A stretch of DNA of 60,280 nt from Paraperlucidibaca sp. (GCA_018066805.1 JAGPVX010000027.1:1-60280), one strand, 5' to 3'; counted from the stretch's first letter, positions 32,984 to 41,546 are shown. Program-made: numbers and translations. The notes: a model not told the origin generated them from the sequence alone.

Positions 32984-35881
32984 GTGAGCGATCTCAAGCT
33001 GCAAGTATTGCTGAGCCTAAAAGAAAAGGTGCTGGGGCCGCTCAATAAGCTGAAAACTGGCGGCAATTCGCTCGCTATTGCTCTCAAAGAATCTAAAGAA
33101 GCGCTGGGAAATCTGCAGCGCCAACAAAACGACATCAGCTCGTTTCGTAAAACCAAAGAAGCGGCCGGCAGCACAGCCACTCAAATCAAAGTTAGCCAGG
33201 ACCGCGTGCGCGCGCTCGCCATCGAGATGGCGGCGACAGCCAACCCTACCAAAAAGCTCACCACTGAATTTAACAAGGCGAAGCGCGAAGCGGCGGCGCT
33301 TAAAGACAAGCACAGCGCTGAGAATGCCGAGCTTCAGCGGCTGCGGACTTCGCTTAATGCCGCTGGGGTTAGCACACGCAACCTCGGCGAGCATGAGAAG
33401 CGCTTACGCGCTGAAAAGGATCGGCTAACCCAGTCGATGGAGCAGCAGCGCCAAAAGTTCAATGCGTTGGCGGCGGCGAAGCGCAAAGCAATGGAGTATG
33501 AGGCGCAGAAGCTCGAGCAGTTAGCTGCGGCGAAGCGCCGCGCAACAGCCCTAAATGACCGCTATAACAATAGCTTGAAAAATGCCGCCGTACTTGGCGG
33601 CGCAGGCTATGCCGCTCAGGCGGTTGGGCGCAATGTCCTAACTAAGGGCAGCCAATTAGCTGCACCTGGCATCGACTACGGCGCTCAAATAAGCGAGCTA
33701 CAGGCTATTACGCGCCTGAAAAAAGAAGATCCGAAATTTTCTGCATTAAAAAATCAAGCGCGTGAGCTTGGCGCTAGCACTCAATTCAGCGCCACCGAGG
33801 TTGCTGCCGGGCAAACATTCTTAGCACGAGCAGGCTTCGGCGCTGAGGCCATTAAATCAGCCATGCCAGACGTGCTGGCAATGGCGATTGCAAACAATAC
33901 TGAGCTATCTCGCACCGCCGATATTGCCTCAAACATTTCTAGTGCATTCAAAGTTGACCCCGCCATCGAGGGCAATATGACGCGCGTGGCTGACATCCTT
34001 TCAGGTACGGCTGCGCGAACAAACGTAAACCTCGAAATGCTCGGCGATACGATGAAGTACTTGGGCGGTGCTGATGATCTGAACTTAACCATGGAGCAAG
34101 CGGCCGCCATGGCTGGCATGCTCGGCAATATCGGCATCCAAGGCAGCATGGCGGGCACCACGCTACGTGCCATGATGAACCGCTTAACTAATCCTGTAGG
34201 GAAAGCGACGGACGCAATCGAGGCGCTAGATTTAAAAATTGCAGATGCGCGCGGCAACATGCGCGCCATGCCAGACATATTGGCCGACATCGCTAAAGCC
34301 ACTAAAAATATGGGCAACGTTGAGCGCAAGGCAACGCTGCAAAATATCTTCGGGGCTGAGGCTGGATCTGGCACTGCTGAGCTAGTCAGCAAGATGGCCG
34401 ATGGCGACATGGGCACGCTCATCGCCGACTTGCAAAACCTTAAAGGCGAAAACGCCAAGATGGCCAGCACCATGGCCGATAACGCTCGTGGCGACCTCAT
34501 GGGCCTTAAGAGCGCGTGGGAAGAGGTCGGCATCTCCATCACCGACACTAACGACGGCCCGCTGCGTGAGTTGATCCAAAGTATCACTGGCACCCTGCGT
34601 GGCGTAGGGGCATGGATTAAAGCAAACCCACGCTTGGCCGCTGGCATTGCAAAGAGCGTCGCCGTGATCGGCATCCTTGCTGTTGTGCTGGGGTCTGCAG
34701 CAATTGCAGTGGCGAGCATTCTTGGCCCTTTAGCAATGCTTCGGCTAGGACTTGGGCGGATGGGCCTAGGGCACGTTGGGCAGGAGATGGCTAGCGCTAC
34801 GCTGCGCGCTCGAGCGCTCGACGTTGCGAGCCGTGGTGCCGCAATTGGTGCTCGGCTACTGGGCGGCGGCATTGGTTTGGCTACTCGTGCCATGGCGATC
34901 ATGGGTGCCGCTTCGCTGGCGAATCCTATTGTGCTCGGGATCATGGCCGTGGTTGCGTTGGCGGCGGTTGTCTATAAATACTGGGGGCCGATCAAAGCAT
35001 TCTTAAGTGGCTTTTGGGATGGTCTCAAAGAAGGCCTCGGCCCGATGTTTACCGCCTTCGGTGCCTACTTCAGCAAGCTGGGTGAATGGCTATCGCCATT
35101 GAAGCCGCTCTGGGATGGTATCGGTGCCGCGATCGGCGGCGTGCTGGGTTGGGTCACTCAACTGTTTGCGCCATTTGAGGCCACCAAAGAGCAGCTCGAT
35201 GGAGCCACCAGCGCCGGCGCGCGCTTTGGCGAATGGCTTGGCAATGTGATCGGGTTTATTCCATCCGTGGTCGCGAACTTTGCAACCTTCGGATCGGATC
35301 TTATTCAGGGCTTAATCGGCGGCATTCTTGGCAAGGCTGGCGCGCTATGGGAAACCATGACCGGCATCGCCAGCGGCATCAAAGAGCGCTTTAAAAACAT
35401 TCTGGGCATCCACTCCCCTAGTCGAATTTTCATCGGCTACGGCGACAACACCATGGAAGGCCTACGCTTAGGGCTTGAAGGCGCAAGCGGCAAGGCCATT
35501 AGTGTCGTGCATCGCGTTGCGGCGAGCATTGCCGACAATAAGCCGCTAAAAGCTGCCGCTGCCGGCGTGATGCTCACCGCTAGCCGGCTAATCATGCCCG
35601 ACAGTGCAATTGCTAACGCACTAGCGACTAGCGCCTCATTTGCGGCGAGCGCAGCAAGCGGCGCGCCATCGATCATCGATACCCGTGCGCCGGTGAAGGC
35701 TGGCACCAAAGCGCCATCAGCGGCACCAATTACCGTGATGGGCGACACCATCACGCTGAGCATCACCGCCGCGCCAGACATGGATGCGCGAGCTATAGCG
35801 GCGGTTGTCGAACGCATGCTGGCCGATCGTGAGCGCACCAAAGCCGCACGCATTCGCTCAACGCTTGGCGATCTGGAGTAA
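32984..35881 (+). CDS. T: Tail tape measure protein (P2 gpT-like)
   Basis: 965 residues from a GTG start; its length sets tail length. An N-terminal coiled-coil region (about residues 25-200) is followed by a TP901-type domain (about 240-480; LKNQARELGASTQFSATE, AAGMLGNIGIQGSMAG), hydrophobic segments (about 555-665) and a C-terminal region with HSPSRIFIGYG. It carries long open frames on the opposite strand that are shadows of codon use. Confidence 0.95.
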   Translation: MSDLKLQVLLSLKEKVLGPLNKLKTGGNSLAIALKESKEALGNLQRQQNDISSFRKTKEAAGSTATQIKVSQDRVRALAIEMAATANPTKKLTTEFNKAKREAAALKDKHSAENAELQRLRTSLNAAGVSTRNLGEHEKRLRAEKDRLTQSMEQQRQKFNALAAAKRKAMEYEAQKLEQLAAAKRRATALNDRYNNSLKNAAVLGGAGYAAQAVGRNVLTKGSQLAAPGIDYGAQISELQAITRLKKEDPKFSALKNQARELGASTQFSATEVAAGQTFLARAGFGAEAIKSAMPDVLAMAIANNTELSRTADIASNISSAFKVDPAIEGNMTRVADILSGTAARTNVNLEMLGDTMKYLGGADDLNLTMEQAAAMAGMLGNIGIQGSMAGTTLRAMMNRLTNPVGKATDAIEALDLKIADARGNMRAMPDILADIAKATKNMGNVERKATLQNIFGAEAGSGTAELVSKMADGDMGTLIADLQNLKGENAKMASTMADNARGDLMGLKSAWEEVGISITDTNDGPLRELIQSITGTLRGVGAWIKANPRLAAGIAKSVAVIGILAVVLGSAAIAVASILGPLAMLRLGLGRMGLGHVGQEMASATLRARALDVASRGAAIGARLLGGGIGLATRAMAIMGAASLANPIVLGIMAVVALAAVVYKYWGPIKAFLSGFWDGLKEGLGPMFTAFGAYFSKLGEWLSPLKPLWDGIGAAIGGVLGWVTQLFAPFEATKEQLDGATSAGARFGEWLGNVIGFIPSVVANFATFGSDLIQGLIGGILGKAGALWETMTGIASGIKERFKNILGIHSPSRIFIGYGDNTMEGLRLGLEGASGKAISVVHRVAASIADNKPLKAAAAGVMLTASRLIMPDSAIANALATSASFAASAASGAPSIIDTRAPVKAGTKAPSAAPITVMGDTITLSITAAPDMDARAIAAVVERMLADRERTKAARIRSTLGDLE

Positions 35882-35884
35882 GGC

Positions 35885-36325
35885 ATGCAATCAATGATGA
35901 TGACGCTGGGCATGTTCGTGTTTTCGCTATCGACCATGGCCTATCAAGACTTCAAGCGCCAAACCGAGTACCGACACCCGAGCCAAAGCCGCATCGGTGC
36001 GCGCCCCTCGTCGCAGTTTTTGGGTGTTGGCGATGAAACCATCACGCTTAGTGGCTGGTGCGCGGCCGAAATATCGCGGCCCAGCGTGTCACTGGATACG
36101 CTACGGCTGATGGCCAACGGCGGCGAAGCGTGGCCACTCATCGAAGGCACCGGCCGACTTTACGGCCTGTGGGTAATTGAAAGCATTGAGGAAGGCCGCA
36201 CCGAGTTCATGCCCGACGGCGCATCGCGGCGCACCGAGTTTTCGCTCAAATTAAAACGCGTAGATGATAGCCGTGTGGATCTGCTGGGGAGCCTGTTAGC
36301 ACTCGGGCTATCGATGCTTCGATGA
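35885..36325 (+). CDS. U: Tail protein U (P2 gpU-like)
   Basis: A 146-residue tail terminator/baseplate protein. MMTLGMFVFSLSTMAYQDF at the start and LGVGDETITLSGWCAAEI are typical of gpU. It overlaps gene D by an ATGA junction. Confidence 0.94.
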   Translation: MQSMMMTLGMFVFSLSTMAYQDFKRQTEYRHPSQSRIGARPSSQFLGVGDETITLSGWCAAEISRPSVSLDTLRLMANGGEAWPLIEGTGRLYGLWVIESIEEGRTEFMPDGASRRTEFSLKLKRVDDSRVDLLGSLLALGLSMLR

Positions 36326-37548
36326 GTTACGACGAGCTACTGCAGAAGCTTAGCCAGCGCCGACAACGCATGCCGGCATATCGCCTCACGCTGGGCGGCA
36401 ATGACATTACGGCGCGCGTGCAAGGCAAGCTGATGAGCCTCACGCTCACCGACAATCGCGGCCTCGAGGCCGATCAGATCGACATTACGCTCGACGACAG
36501 CAAGGGCGATCTCGACATCCCAAGCAAAGGCGTGAGCCTGCAACTGGCCATTGGCTGGGAAGGCATGGCGCTGGTTGAAAAAGGCAGCTTTACCGTCGAC
36601 GAGGTCTCGCACATTGGCGCGCCAGACCAAATCACCATTCGTGCACGCAGTGCCAACCTAAGCGCCGGCCTGCGCACGAAGCGCGACAAGAGCTGGCACA
36701 AAACCACCTTGGGCAAAATTGTCGAGACCATCGCGGCCCGTGAAGGGCTGATTCCCGCGATCAGCGCTGCACTAAAAACTCGCGCCGTGGCGCACATCGA
36801 TCAGACCGGCGAAAGCGATCTCAACTTATTGACCAGGCTATGCAAAGAGCACGGCGCCATCGCCAGTGTGAAGGCTGGGCGTTTGCTGGTGTTTGAGGCT
36901 GGCAAGGCAAGCACGGCATCCGGCGAAATCATATTGCCGGTGGTGATTACTCGCGCCGATGGCGACAGCCACGAATACTCATCGAGCGATCGTGATGCCT
37001 ACTCGGGCGTGAAAGCGCAGTGGGTAGATGCCCGCACCGGCAAGCGCCACGATGTTTATGCCGGTGATGAAGAAGATGCCAAGCTGCTGCGCCATACCTA
37101 CGCCAATGAAGCTGATGCTCTCAGTGCCGCTCAGGCTGAGATGTCACGCATCCAGCGAGCAACGGCGGCGTTTAACCTCACGCTGGCCATTGGCAGGCCA
37201 GACCTTTACCCAGAGACGCCGGTGATTGTTGTGGGCTTTAAGCCCGACATCGATGCCGGTGCATGGATCGCCACGAAGCTAGTGCACACGATGGGCGACA
37301 GCGGCTACACCACACGGCTGGAATGCGAAGTGCTGGGTGCTGAGCTTGAGGCGGTGAATAAAAAGACCGGCGGCTACACGGGTGTGCGCGCCAAGTGGAT
37401 AAACAAAAAGACCGGCAAGCGGTCTTCTGTGTTGGCAGGCAAGGAAGGTAATGTGAAGCAGCTCACGCATGTTTACGTGAGCGAGAAAGGCGCTAAAGCG
37501 GCGGCTCAGCGGGAGTGGGCGAAGTATCAATCTTCTTTTGAAAAGTAA
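36322..37548 (+). CDS. D: Late control protein D / baseplate hub (P2 gpD-like) with a C-terminal duplication
   Basis: 408 residues. gpD forms the baseplate hub with gpV. The typical fold is seen in PAYRLTLGGNDITARVQGKL and SLTLTDNRGLEADQIDITL. The segment at residues 227-281 (YSGVKAQWVDARTGKR) is repeated, diverged, at 352-405 (YTGVRAKWINKKTGKR), which makes the protein slightly longer than P2 gpD. Its 3' end overlaps the convergent 4-TM gene by 56 bp. Confidence 0.93.
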   Translation: MSYDELLQKLSQRRQRMPAYRLTLGGNDITARVQGKLMSLTLTDNRGLEADQIDITLDDSKGDLDIPSKGVSLQLAIGWEGMALVEKGSFTVDEVSHIGAPDQITIRARSANLSAGLRTKRDKSWHKTTLGKIVETIAAREGLIPAISAALKTRAVAHIDQTGESDLNLLTRLCKEHGAIASVKAGRLLVFEAGKASTASGEIILPVVITRADGDSHEYSSSDRDAYSGVKAQWVDARTGKRHDVYAGDEEDAKLLRHTYANEADALSAAQAEMSRIQRATAAFNLTLAIGRPDLYPETPVIVVGFKPDIDAGAWIATKLVHTMGDSGYTTRLECEVLGAELEAVNKKTGGYTGVRAKWINKKTGKRSSVLAGKEGNVKQLTHVYVSEKGAKAAAQREWAKYQSSFEK

Positions 37549-38146
37549 CCTCATATCTAAGAGCAGTCATGATGCTGTGATAAATATTATAAACAAATGA
37601 TTTAAGAAGAAGACCAGAATATACACAACTAGCAACAGCGGCCAAATATGCAAAGCAAATAATGCAAAAAATGTACTCTGGCCTTAAATTGAAATAGCAT
37701 ACTAATCTCTCGGCAAGCCCACCATCCCTGCCGAAAATAATTATTGAGAAGAATATCGCCACCGCAATGAAGTAAAAAATAAAAACATTAATAAAATTAA
37801 AATAACTATGAAGTAAATATGAAACGCCGCTCTCAGGATTAATTTTCGAAGCCATAAATATTGACAGTTTCGGCGTTGTTATACTGGCGAATATTGCAAA
37901 TCCAGCAACTAAAAAGCCCAGAAGACCAACTGTAAGATTTAAACCTACTTCTGCAACGCCTCTGGTTATATTAGCCAAATCATTTGCGGTATATTGACTT
38001 ACTATAAGATCTAGTATTGAAAAAGCCATAAATATTGAAAGAAAATAAATATTAAATTTATTTGGCTTAATTCCTTTTGATGCCTTAAATATATCAAAAA
38101 GGCTCTTAACTTTGTGGAACTGTGATTTATCGACTTCTTCATTCAT
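37493..38146 (-). CDS. Four-TM membrane protein of the lysogeny operon, AT-rich, unknown
   Basis: About 217 residues (ATG at 38146; 38158 is an alternative start). Four membrane segments are clear: residues 31-51, 69-90, 117-138 and 158-182, with short soluble tails. No family recognised. The gene is strongly AT-rich compared with the phage genes around it. It is the last gene of the leftward repressor operon, slightly overlapping the 345-aa gene upstream, so the two are translationally coupled. A soluble-plus-4-TM pair behind a phage repressor recalls lambda rexAB; Kiwa-type soluble/membrane pairs are another comparison. Both are analogies of layout, not of sequence. Its 3' end runs 56 bp into gene D. 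Confidence 0.8.
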   Translation of the reverse strand: MNEEVDKSQFHKVKSLFDIFKASKGIKPNKFNIYFLSIFMAFSILDLIVSQYTANDLANITRGVAEVGLNLTVGLLGFLVAGFAIFASITTPKLSIFMASKINPESGVSYLLHSYFNFINVFIFYFIAVAIFFSIIIFGRDGGLAERLVCYFNLRPEYIFCIICFAYLAAVASCVYSGLLLKSFVYNIYHSIMTALRYEVTFQKKIDTSPTPAEPPL

Positions 38147-39176
38147 CGCTAATTCCATTGATCGATCTAGATATTCTAGATATTATATCATCAACCTTGG
38201 TGTTTTGAGGCTGAACAACTATAGAACCTGACTTTACAAGATCCATAAACTTTAAAAAAATATCTTTTGCTGCCCTGCCAATACTGTCACTTATATTTTC
38301 TAGCACTATTTTAATTTTAAAATCTTCGTTATTACCTCTGATTCCTAGCCCATCAGAGTCCTTTCCAGCCAGTTTTATAAACTGATTGCCCTGAGAAGAT
38401 GCATTAATAACATGAGTTTTTGCAGCATCGATATTTAAGCCTTCTTTGTTATGATGTTTAAGGACAGATTTACTGCTAGATATTTTACCTTGAACATCTT
38501 GAATACCAACAAACAGACCTTCAGTATCAGTTTCAGAGTTTGTTTTAGTAAAAACAATTTCAATATCGCTCAATACTTCGAATCTATCCATGAACAAAGA
38601 TATATCATCAGAGCAAGACAAGGCATTTAAAGTTAAATTGGGCATTGGTATCTCTTCCGAGATCTGTAATTTTGTTTTTTTAGGCTTAGCTAAGCCCTCC
38701 GCTTTAGATTCTTTCTTAACTTCAGCATAGATCTTATTTATATGCTCTCTTGTTTGAGCCTTTAAAAACCTTTCTGTGGCATATCTAAATTGACTCATTT
38801 TAGGAGAACCGTCAGGGCTATGGCAGTACACAAGTCTGTGATTATTTAATATCAATAGAAACTTAGCTGTTGGGCATGACTCAAGCGACTTAAAATCTCT
38901 TTTTATATTGCCTGTGCTCTTATCTCGAACTTGGTGTCTTCTTATGTGAGTATCATACCCAAAAACTCCTGCTAGCCCAATATATTCAACATCGTCAATT
39001 GTTCCTAAATTTATAAGTTCAACATCCTTGAAAAAATAGGTAGAAATACCATATTTTATAGATCTTTCCTTTCCCAAGAACGTAGGACCTACGATCTCAT
39101 CATAAAAATCTAACAAATCTTTATCGCCAAACTTGCAGATAAAATTCCCAAACTCAATTTTTGTTGATTTAGACAT
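38139..39176 (-). CDS. 345-residue soluble protein of the lysogeny operon, AT-rich, unknown
   Basis: A cytoplasmic protein with no signal or membrane helix; it is Lys/Ser/Ile-rich, in keeping with its AT-rich DNA. Residues 100-130 (KFLLILNNHRLVYCHS) look like a beta-hairpin core followed by helices (RYATERFLKAQTREHINKIY), and a C-terminal half of beta/alpha structure follows. I see no catalytic motif. It is coupled to the 4-TM gene and lies behind the repressor, the place of rexA in lambda. A sensor that triggers the membrane partner is a reasonable guess, no more. Confidence 0.8.
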   Translation of the reverse strand: MSKSTKIEFGNFICKFGDKDLLDFYDEIVGPTFLGKERSIKYGISTYFFKDVELINLGTIDDVEYIGLAGVFGYDTHIRRHQVRDKSTGNIKRDFKSLESCPTAKFLLILNNHRLVYCHSPDGSPKMSQFRYATERFLKAQTREHINKIYAEVKKESKAEGLAKPKKTKLQISEEIPMPNLTLNALSCSDDISLFMDRFEVLSDIEIVFTKTNSETDTEGLFVGIQDVQGKISSSKSVLKHHNKEGLNIDAAKTHVINASSQGNQFIKLAGKDSDGLGIRGNNEDFKIKIVLENISDSIGRAAKDIFLKFMDLVKSGSIVVQPQNTKVDDIISRISRSINGISDE

Positions 39177-39218
39177 TTAAAATTCCATCCATTCCCGCTT
39201 TGGGCTGTAATAATTTAT

Positions 39219-39776
39219 TTATTTAGGCTCAGCGAAAAACCATAACCCTAAGCTGTCCATATTCTTTGCCCTGAAAACAACGCCACCAGCATCGATGGAT
39301 TGTCCGGACACTAGCTGCGGCATAACATTCAAAACGTCTTTAAGTTCGGTGCGGGGGGCGGCGGCCGACAGCGCCGCTGATGCGGCCATAAGCACCTCGT
39401 ACCCTGAGCTTTTAGTACCATCACCCGAAGTCATAACCGTGACAGACACCAATTGCTTTTTTTTGGTCACTGAAACCGACAGTACGGCATATTTCCCGAT
39501 CGGCGCCGTGTATGAGTCGTTAACTTCCCCCTCGAAAAACTTGGCATCGTTTACATACCAGGGAAGTTCATTTTCCTCAAAAGATCGATTTAGTCGCCTG
39601 GTGTATAGGGCAAGGCTCATGTCGAGATCTGGCGTGGCAATCTCTTTTTTCTTTGCCTCCACAACAACTGGCGCTGTAGCGGATAAGTTCTCATTTGCAC
39701 TTTTGGTGTCAGCAGGTTGCGAACAAGCCGAAAGCAGCAATGCGGCGAAAATAGCTGCGTAGAAAAATTTACCCAT
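39219..39776 (-). CDS. Lysogenically expressed lipoprotein, unknown
   Basis: 185 residues from the ATG at 39776 (MGKFFYAAIFAALLLSACS). The lipobox LLSAC gives a lipidated Cys18 with Ser at +2, so outer-membrane sorting is expected. The mature part starts with a disordered Ser/Ala/Thr linker and then a compact domain (PWYVNDAKFFEGEVNDS, YAVLSVSVTKKKQLV). No family recognised. It overlaps the upstream 2-TM gene stop (TAATG) and is therefore part of the repressor operon. Prophage lipoproteins made in lysogens are often superinfection-exclusion factors; here that is a hypothesis. Confidence 0.82.
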   Translation of the reverse strand: MGKFFYAAIFAALLLSACSQPADTKSANENLSATAPVVVEAKKKEIATPDLDMSLALYTRRLNRSFEENELPWYVNDAKFFEGEVNDSYTAPIGKYAVLSVSVTKKKQLVSVTVMTSGDGTKSSGYEVLMAASAALSAAAPRTELKDVLNVMPQLVSGQSIDAGGVVFRAKNMDSLGLWFFAEPK

Positions 39777-40324
39777 TAGTTGCTCCTCTCCGTAAGTGGG
39801 CCTAGCGCTCGTGAACATGTGGCTTTAGCCAAGTGCGGCGCTGCCCGCGAAGCTGTCCGCCATGGATGAAATATAGTTCGTTCAATCCACAGCCAAACAG
39901 CCATTGGCGGAGCCATGGCAAGCCCAAAATAAAGGAAGAAAAAGTGGTCGTCGATTGCGCCAGGCATCAAGAGCAGAAGCAGCACCGGCATGCACATAAC
40001 AGCTATTAGCGCGGCCCCGACTGGGCGGTCAATGCGCGATAGGTTGGTTGCTAGGTACTGGTCTTTATGCCAAATGAAATAGCGGTAACGCCACGCGGTC
40101 TCAAGATCCGGCGCGACGAAGTTGTGTTGATCAAGAAGTTCGTTGAATGACTGACGTGCAGGCCTAGAGCACCAGATGCCTGTTTGTTGATAGAACTCCT
40201 GCTGCAGCTGAGCTTCAGTTTTTCCGCCGCCAGAACCAAAGCTCATCTCGTTGGCGATATTTACAACAGATCCAGAGTTTGCTTGGCCAGTTACTTTTTT
40301 AAATTCTGTTTTATGCTCAGCCAT
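39776..40324 (-). CDS. Two-TM membrane protein sharing a peptide motif with the repressor, unknown
   Basis: 182 residues. Residues 9-30 (KKVTGQANSG ... ANEMSFG) match the C-terminal tail of the upstream repressor at 15 of 22 positions. Then follow a soluble helical region and two membrane segments (about 101-121 and 127-147) with a basic tail. It starts 12 bp after the repressor stop and is surely co-transcribed. No family recognised. The layout (short motif plus 2-TM domain) resembles membrane effectors that are recruited by a shared peptide; see findings. Confidence 0.82.
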   Translation of the reverse strand: MAEHKTEFKKVTGQANSGSVVNIANEMSFGSGGGKTEAQLQQEFYQQTGIWCSRPARQSFNELLDQHNFVAPDLETAWRYRYFIWHKDQYLATNLSRIDRPVGAALIAVMCMPVLLLLLMPGAIDDHFFFLYFGLAMAPPMAVWLWIERTIFHPWRTASRAAPHLAKATCSRALGPLTERSN

Positions 40325-40336
40325 GAGTCACTTCCG

Positions 40337-40768
40337 TCACTTTCCGAACTTCATTTTGTTCGCATTATTTGTCACGACACCGGTATTGGCCTGCCCAACG
40401 ACCTTTTTGATAACCGTTGCCTGAGATTCTTGTATTGCGCCAGACGCATTCGTTGATAGACCCGCGCGTAAAGCACCAATGACGGCCGCTTTAAGTAATG
40501 GTGGCGCATCTCGAAACATGGCTAATAGCCCCTGCTCTGAATCACCTAGAGATGAGTCTGAAAGCGTGCCGAAAAGTACATAGTTGATATCTACGCCAAT
40601 TTGTTTAGCTGCTATTAAATATGAGGCGTCAGGCAAGTTAGTTCCGCCCTCATAACTTGCTTGTGTACGTTTCGAGACACCAAGTTCCTTCCCAAAATTT
40701 TCTTGGCTTAAGCCAATTCGCTTCCGTTCCGACTGTAGGCGGCTCGAGACATCACTCAAAAAGTGCAT
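40337..40768 (-). CDS. Phage repressor, XRE-type HTH without a protease domain
   Basis: 143 residues. An N-terminal XRE helix-turn-helix (residues 6-66; GLSQENFGKELGVSKRTQASYE) is followed by a helical dimerisation region (DAPPLLKAAVIGALRAG) and a C-terminal tail with GQANTGVV. There is no S24/LexA-like protease, so RecA-driven self-cleavage is not expected and induction must work another way. It is divergent from the gp16-like gene with dyads between, the usual layout of an immunity switch, and it heads the five-gene leftward operon. Confidence 0.9.
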   Translation of the reverse strand: MHFLSDVSSRLQSERKRIGLSQENFGKELGVSKRTQASYEGGTNLPDASYLIAAKQIGVDINYVLFGTLSDSSLGDSEQGLLAMFRDAPPLLKAAVIGALRAGLSTNASGAIQESQATVIKKVVGQANTGVVTNNANKMKFGK

Positions 40769-40791
40769 ATTTCTGCATCCTTTTTATTGAC

Positions 40792-40811
40792 TGATGCGAT
40801 TAACTGCATCA
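40792..40811. promoter_or_regulatory. Immunity operator dyad between repressor and early operon
   Basis: TGATGC-N8-GCATCA lies in the 83-bp gap between the divergent repressor and early genes, and an extra TGCATC half-site lies at 40774. TTGACT (40787-40792) could be the -35 of the early promoter overlapping the dyad, so repressor binding would block it. No good -10 is seen. Confidence 0.55.
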
Positions 40812-40851
40812 TTCTTAGTCTCGATCACATGAAATTGCGGATTTTTGCACT

Positions 40852-41097
40852 ATGACTGAGAACGCTATCTCTCGGCAAGCCATCCAACAGGCGCGCGAAC
40901 GGCTGAACTTCAATGGCGAAACTATTCAAGCATGGTCTAAGCGCCATGGAATTCACCCATCTACTGTTTATGAGGTGCTCGGCGGCCGTAATAAATGTAC
41001 TCGGGGTGATGCACATAAAGCGGCCGTTTTATTGGGAATTAAGCCCGGCGTGATCCTTACTTTAGACAAAACCCTAAAAACAACCACATTCGAATAA
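40852..41097 (+). CDS. Early regulator, BcepMu gp16-like DNA-binding protein
   Basis: 81 residues with a helix-turn-helix resembling the BcepMu gp16 family (IQAWSKRHGIHPSTVYEVLGGRNKCTRGDAHKAAVLLGI). It is the first gene of the rightward early operon, opposite the repressor, so it probably works as the Cro/Cox counterpart. Confidence 0.82.
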   Translation: MTENAISRQAIQQARERLNFNGETIQAWSKRHGIHPSTVYEVLGGRNKCTRGDAHKAAVLLGIKPGVILTLDKTLKTTTFE

Positions 41098-41108
41098 AGG
41101 GTGACTGA

Positions 41109-41546
41109 ATGGACGTCCAACTAGCTTTTTACCGCACTGCCCACGCCTACAAAGGCGGCACTGATGCTCTAGGCCCATTGATGGGCATCAGCGGCGCAGT
41201 GCTGCGCAACAAGGCAAACCCGAATCAGTCCAGCAATAAGCCAATGTTGAGCGAAGCGGATTTGATGATGGGCATCACTGGCGACTACCTAATCCTGCAC
41301 ACCCTCGCCGCCAACCATGGCCACGTTTGCCACAAGGTCGACGAATCAAAAGACCATGGCGACCTCGCCATCCTAGAGCTGGTCACCGGCCTGATGGCCA
41401 GCCACGGTAAGGTAGGCCAAGCCGTGACCGAAACGCTAGCCGATGGCCGCGTCGACCGGCACGAACTTGAGCGCGTAAAAACTAAGGCTTACGAGTGTAT
41501 TCAGCAGCTCAGCAAGATGGTCTCGCGATTGGAGTCGATGCTATGA
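41109..41546 (+). CDS. Phage regulatory protein CII (CP76 family)
   Basis: 145 residues with an N-terminal DNA-binding part (YKGGTDALGPLMGISGAVLRNKANP) and a C-terminal helical multimerisation region. The blocks LMMGITGDYLILHTLAANHGHVC fit the phage CII/CP76 family. It overlaps the Ogr-like gene (ATGA). Confidence 0.85.
   Translation: MDVQLAFYRTAHAYKGGTDALGPLMGISGAVLRNKANPNQSSNKPMLSEADLMMGITGDYLILHTLAANHGHVCHKVDESKDHGDLAILELVTGLMASHGKVGQAVTETLADGRVDRHELERVKTKAYECIQQLSKMVSRLESML

Noticed and set aside
33781..34944. A 387-codon open frame on the minus strand inside the tape measure gene
   Set aside because: It is rich in Met/Ala/Ser/Pro with no motif and lies wholly opposite the clearly real tape measure gene; it is a codon-bias shadow.
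29495..36007. A 17-bp exact match between the candidate VR end (29495-29511) and gene U (35991-36007)
   Set aside because: Both encode IGARP with the same codons. The surrounding bases do not match and no adenine pattern is present, so it is not a template repeat; probably chance or codon use.
37493..39176. Calling the AT-rich pair Kiwa (KwaA/KwaB) outright
   Set aside because: The topology (4-TM plus about 345-aa soluble) is similar, but the gene order is reversed and I cannot see DUF4868 blocks, so the name is not supported.
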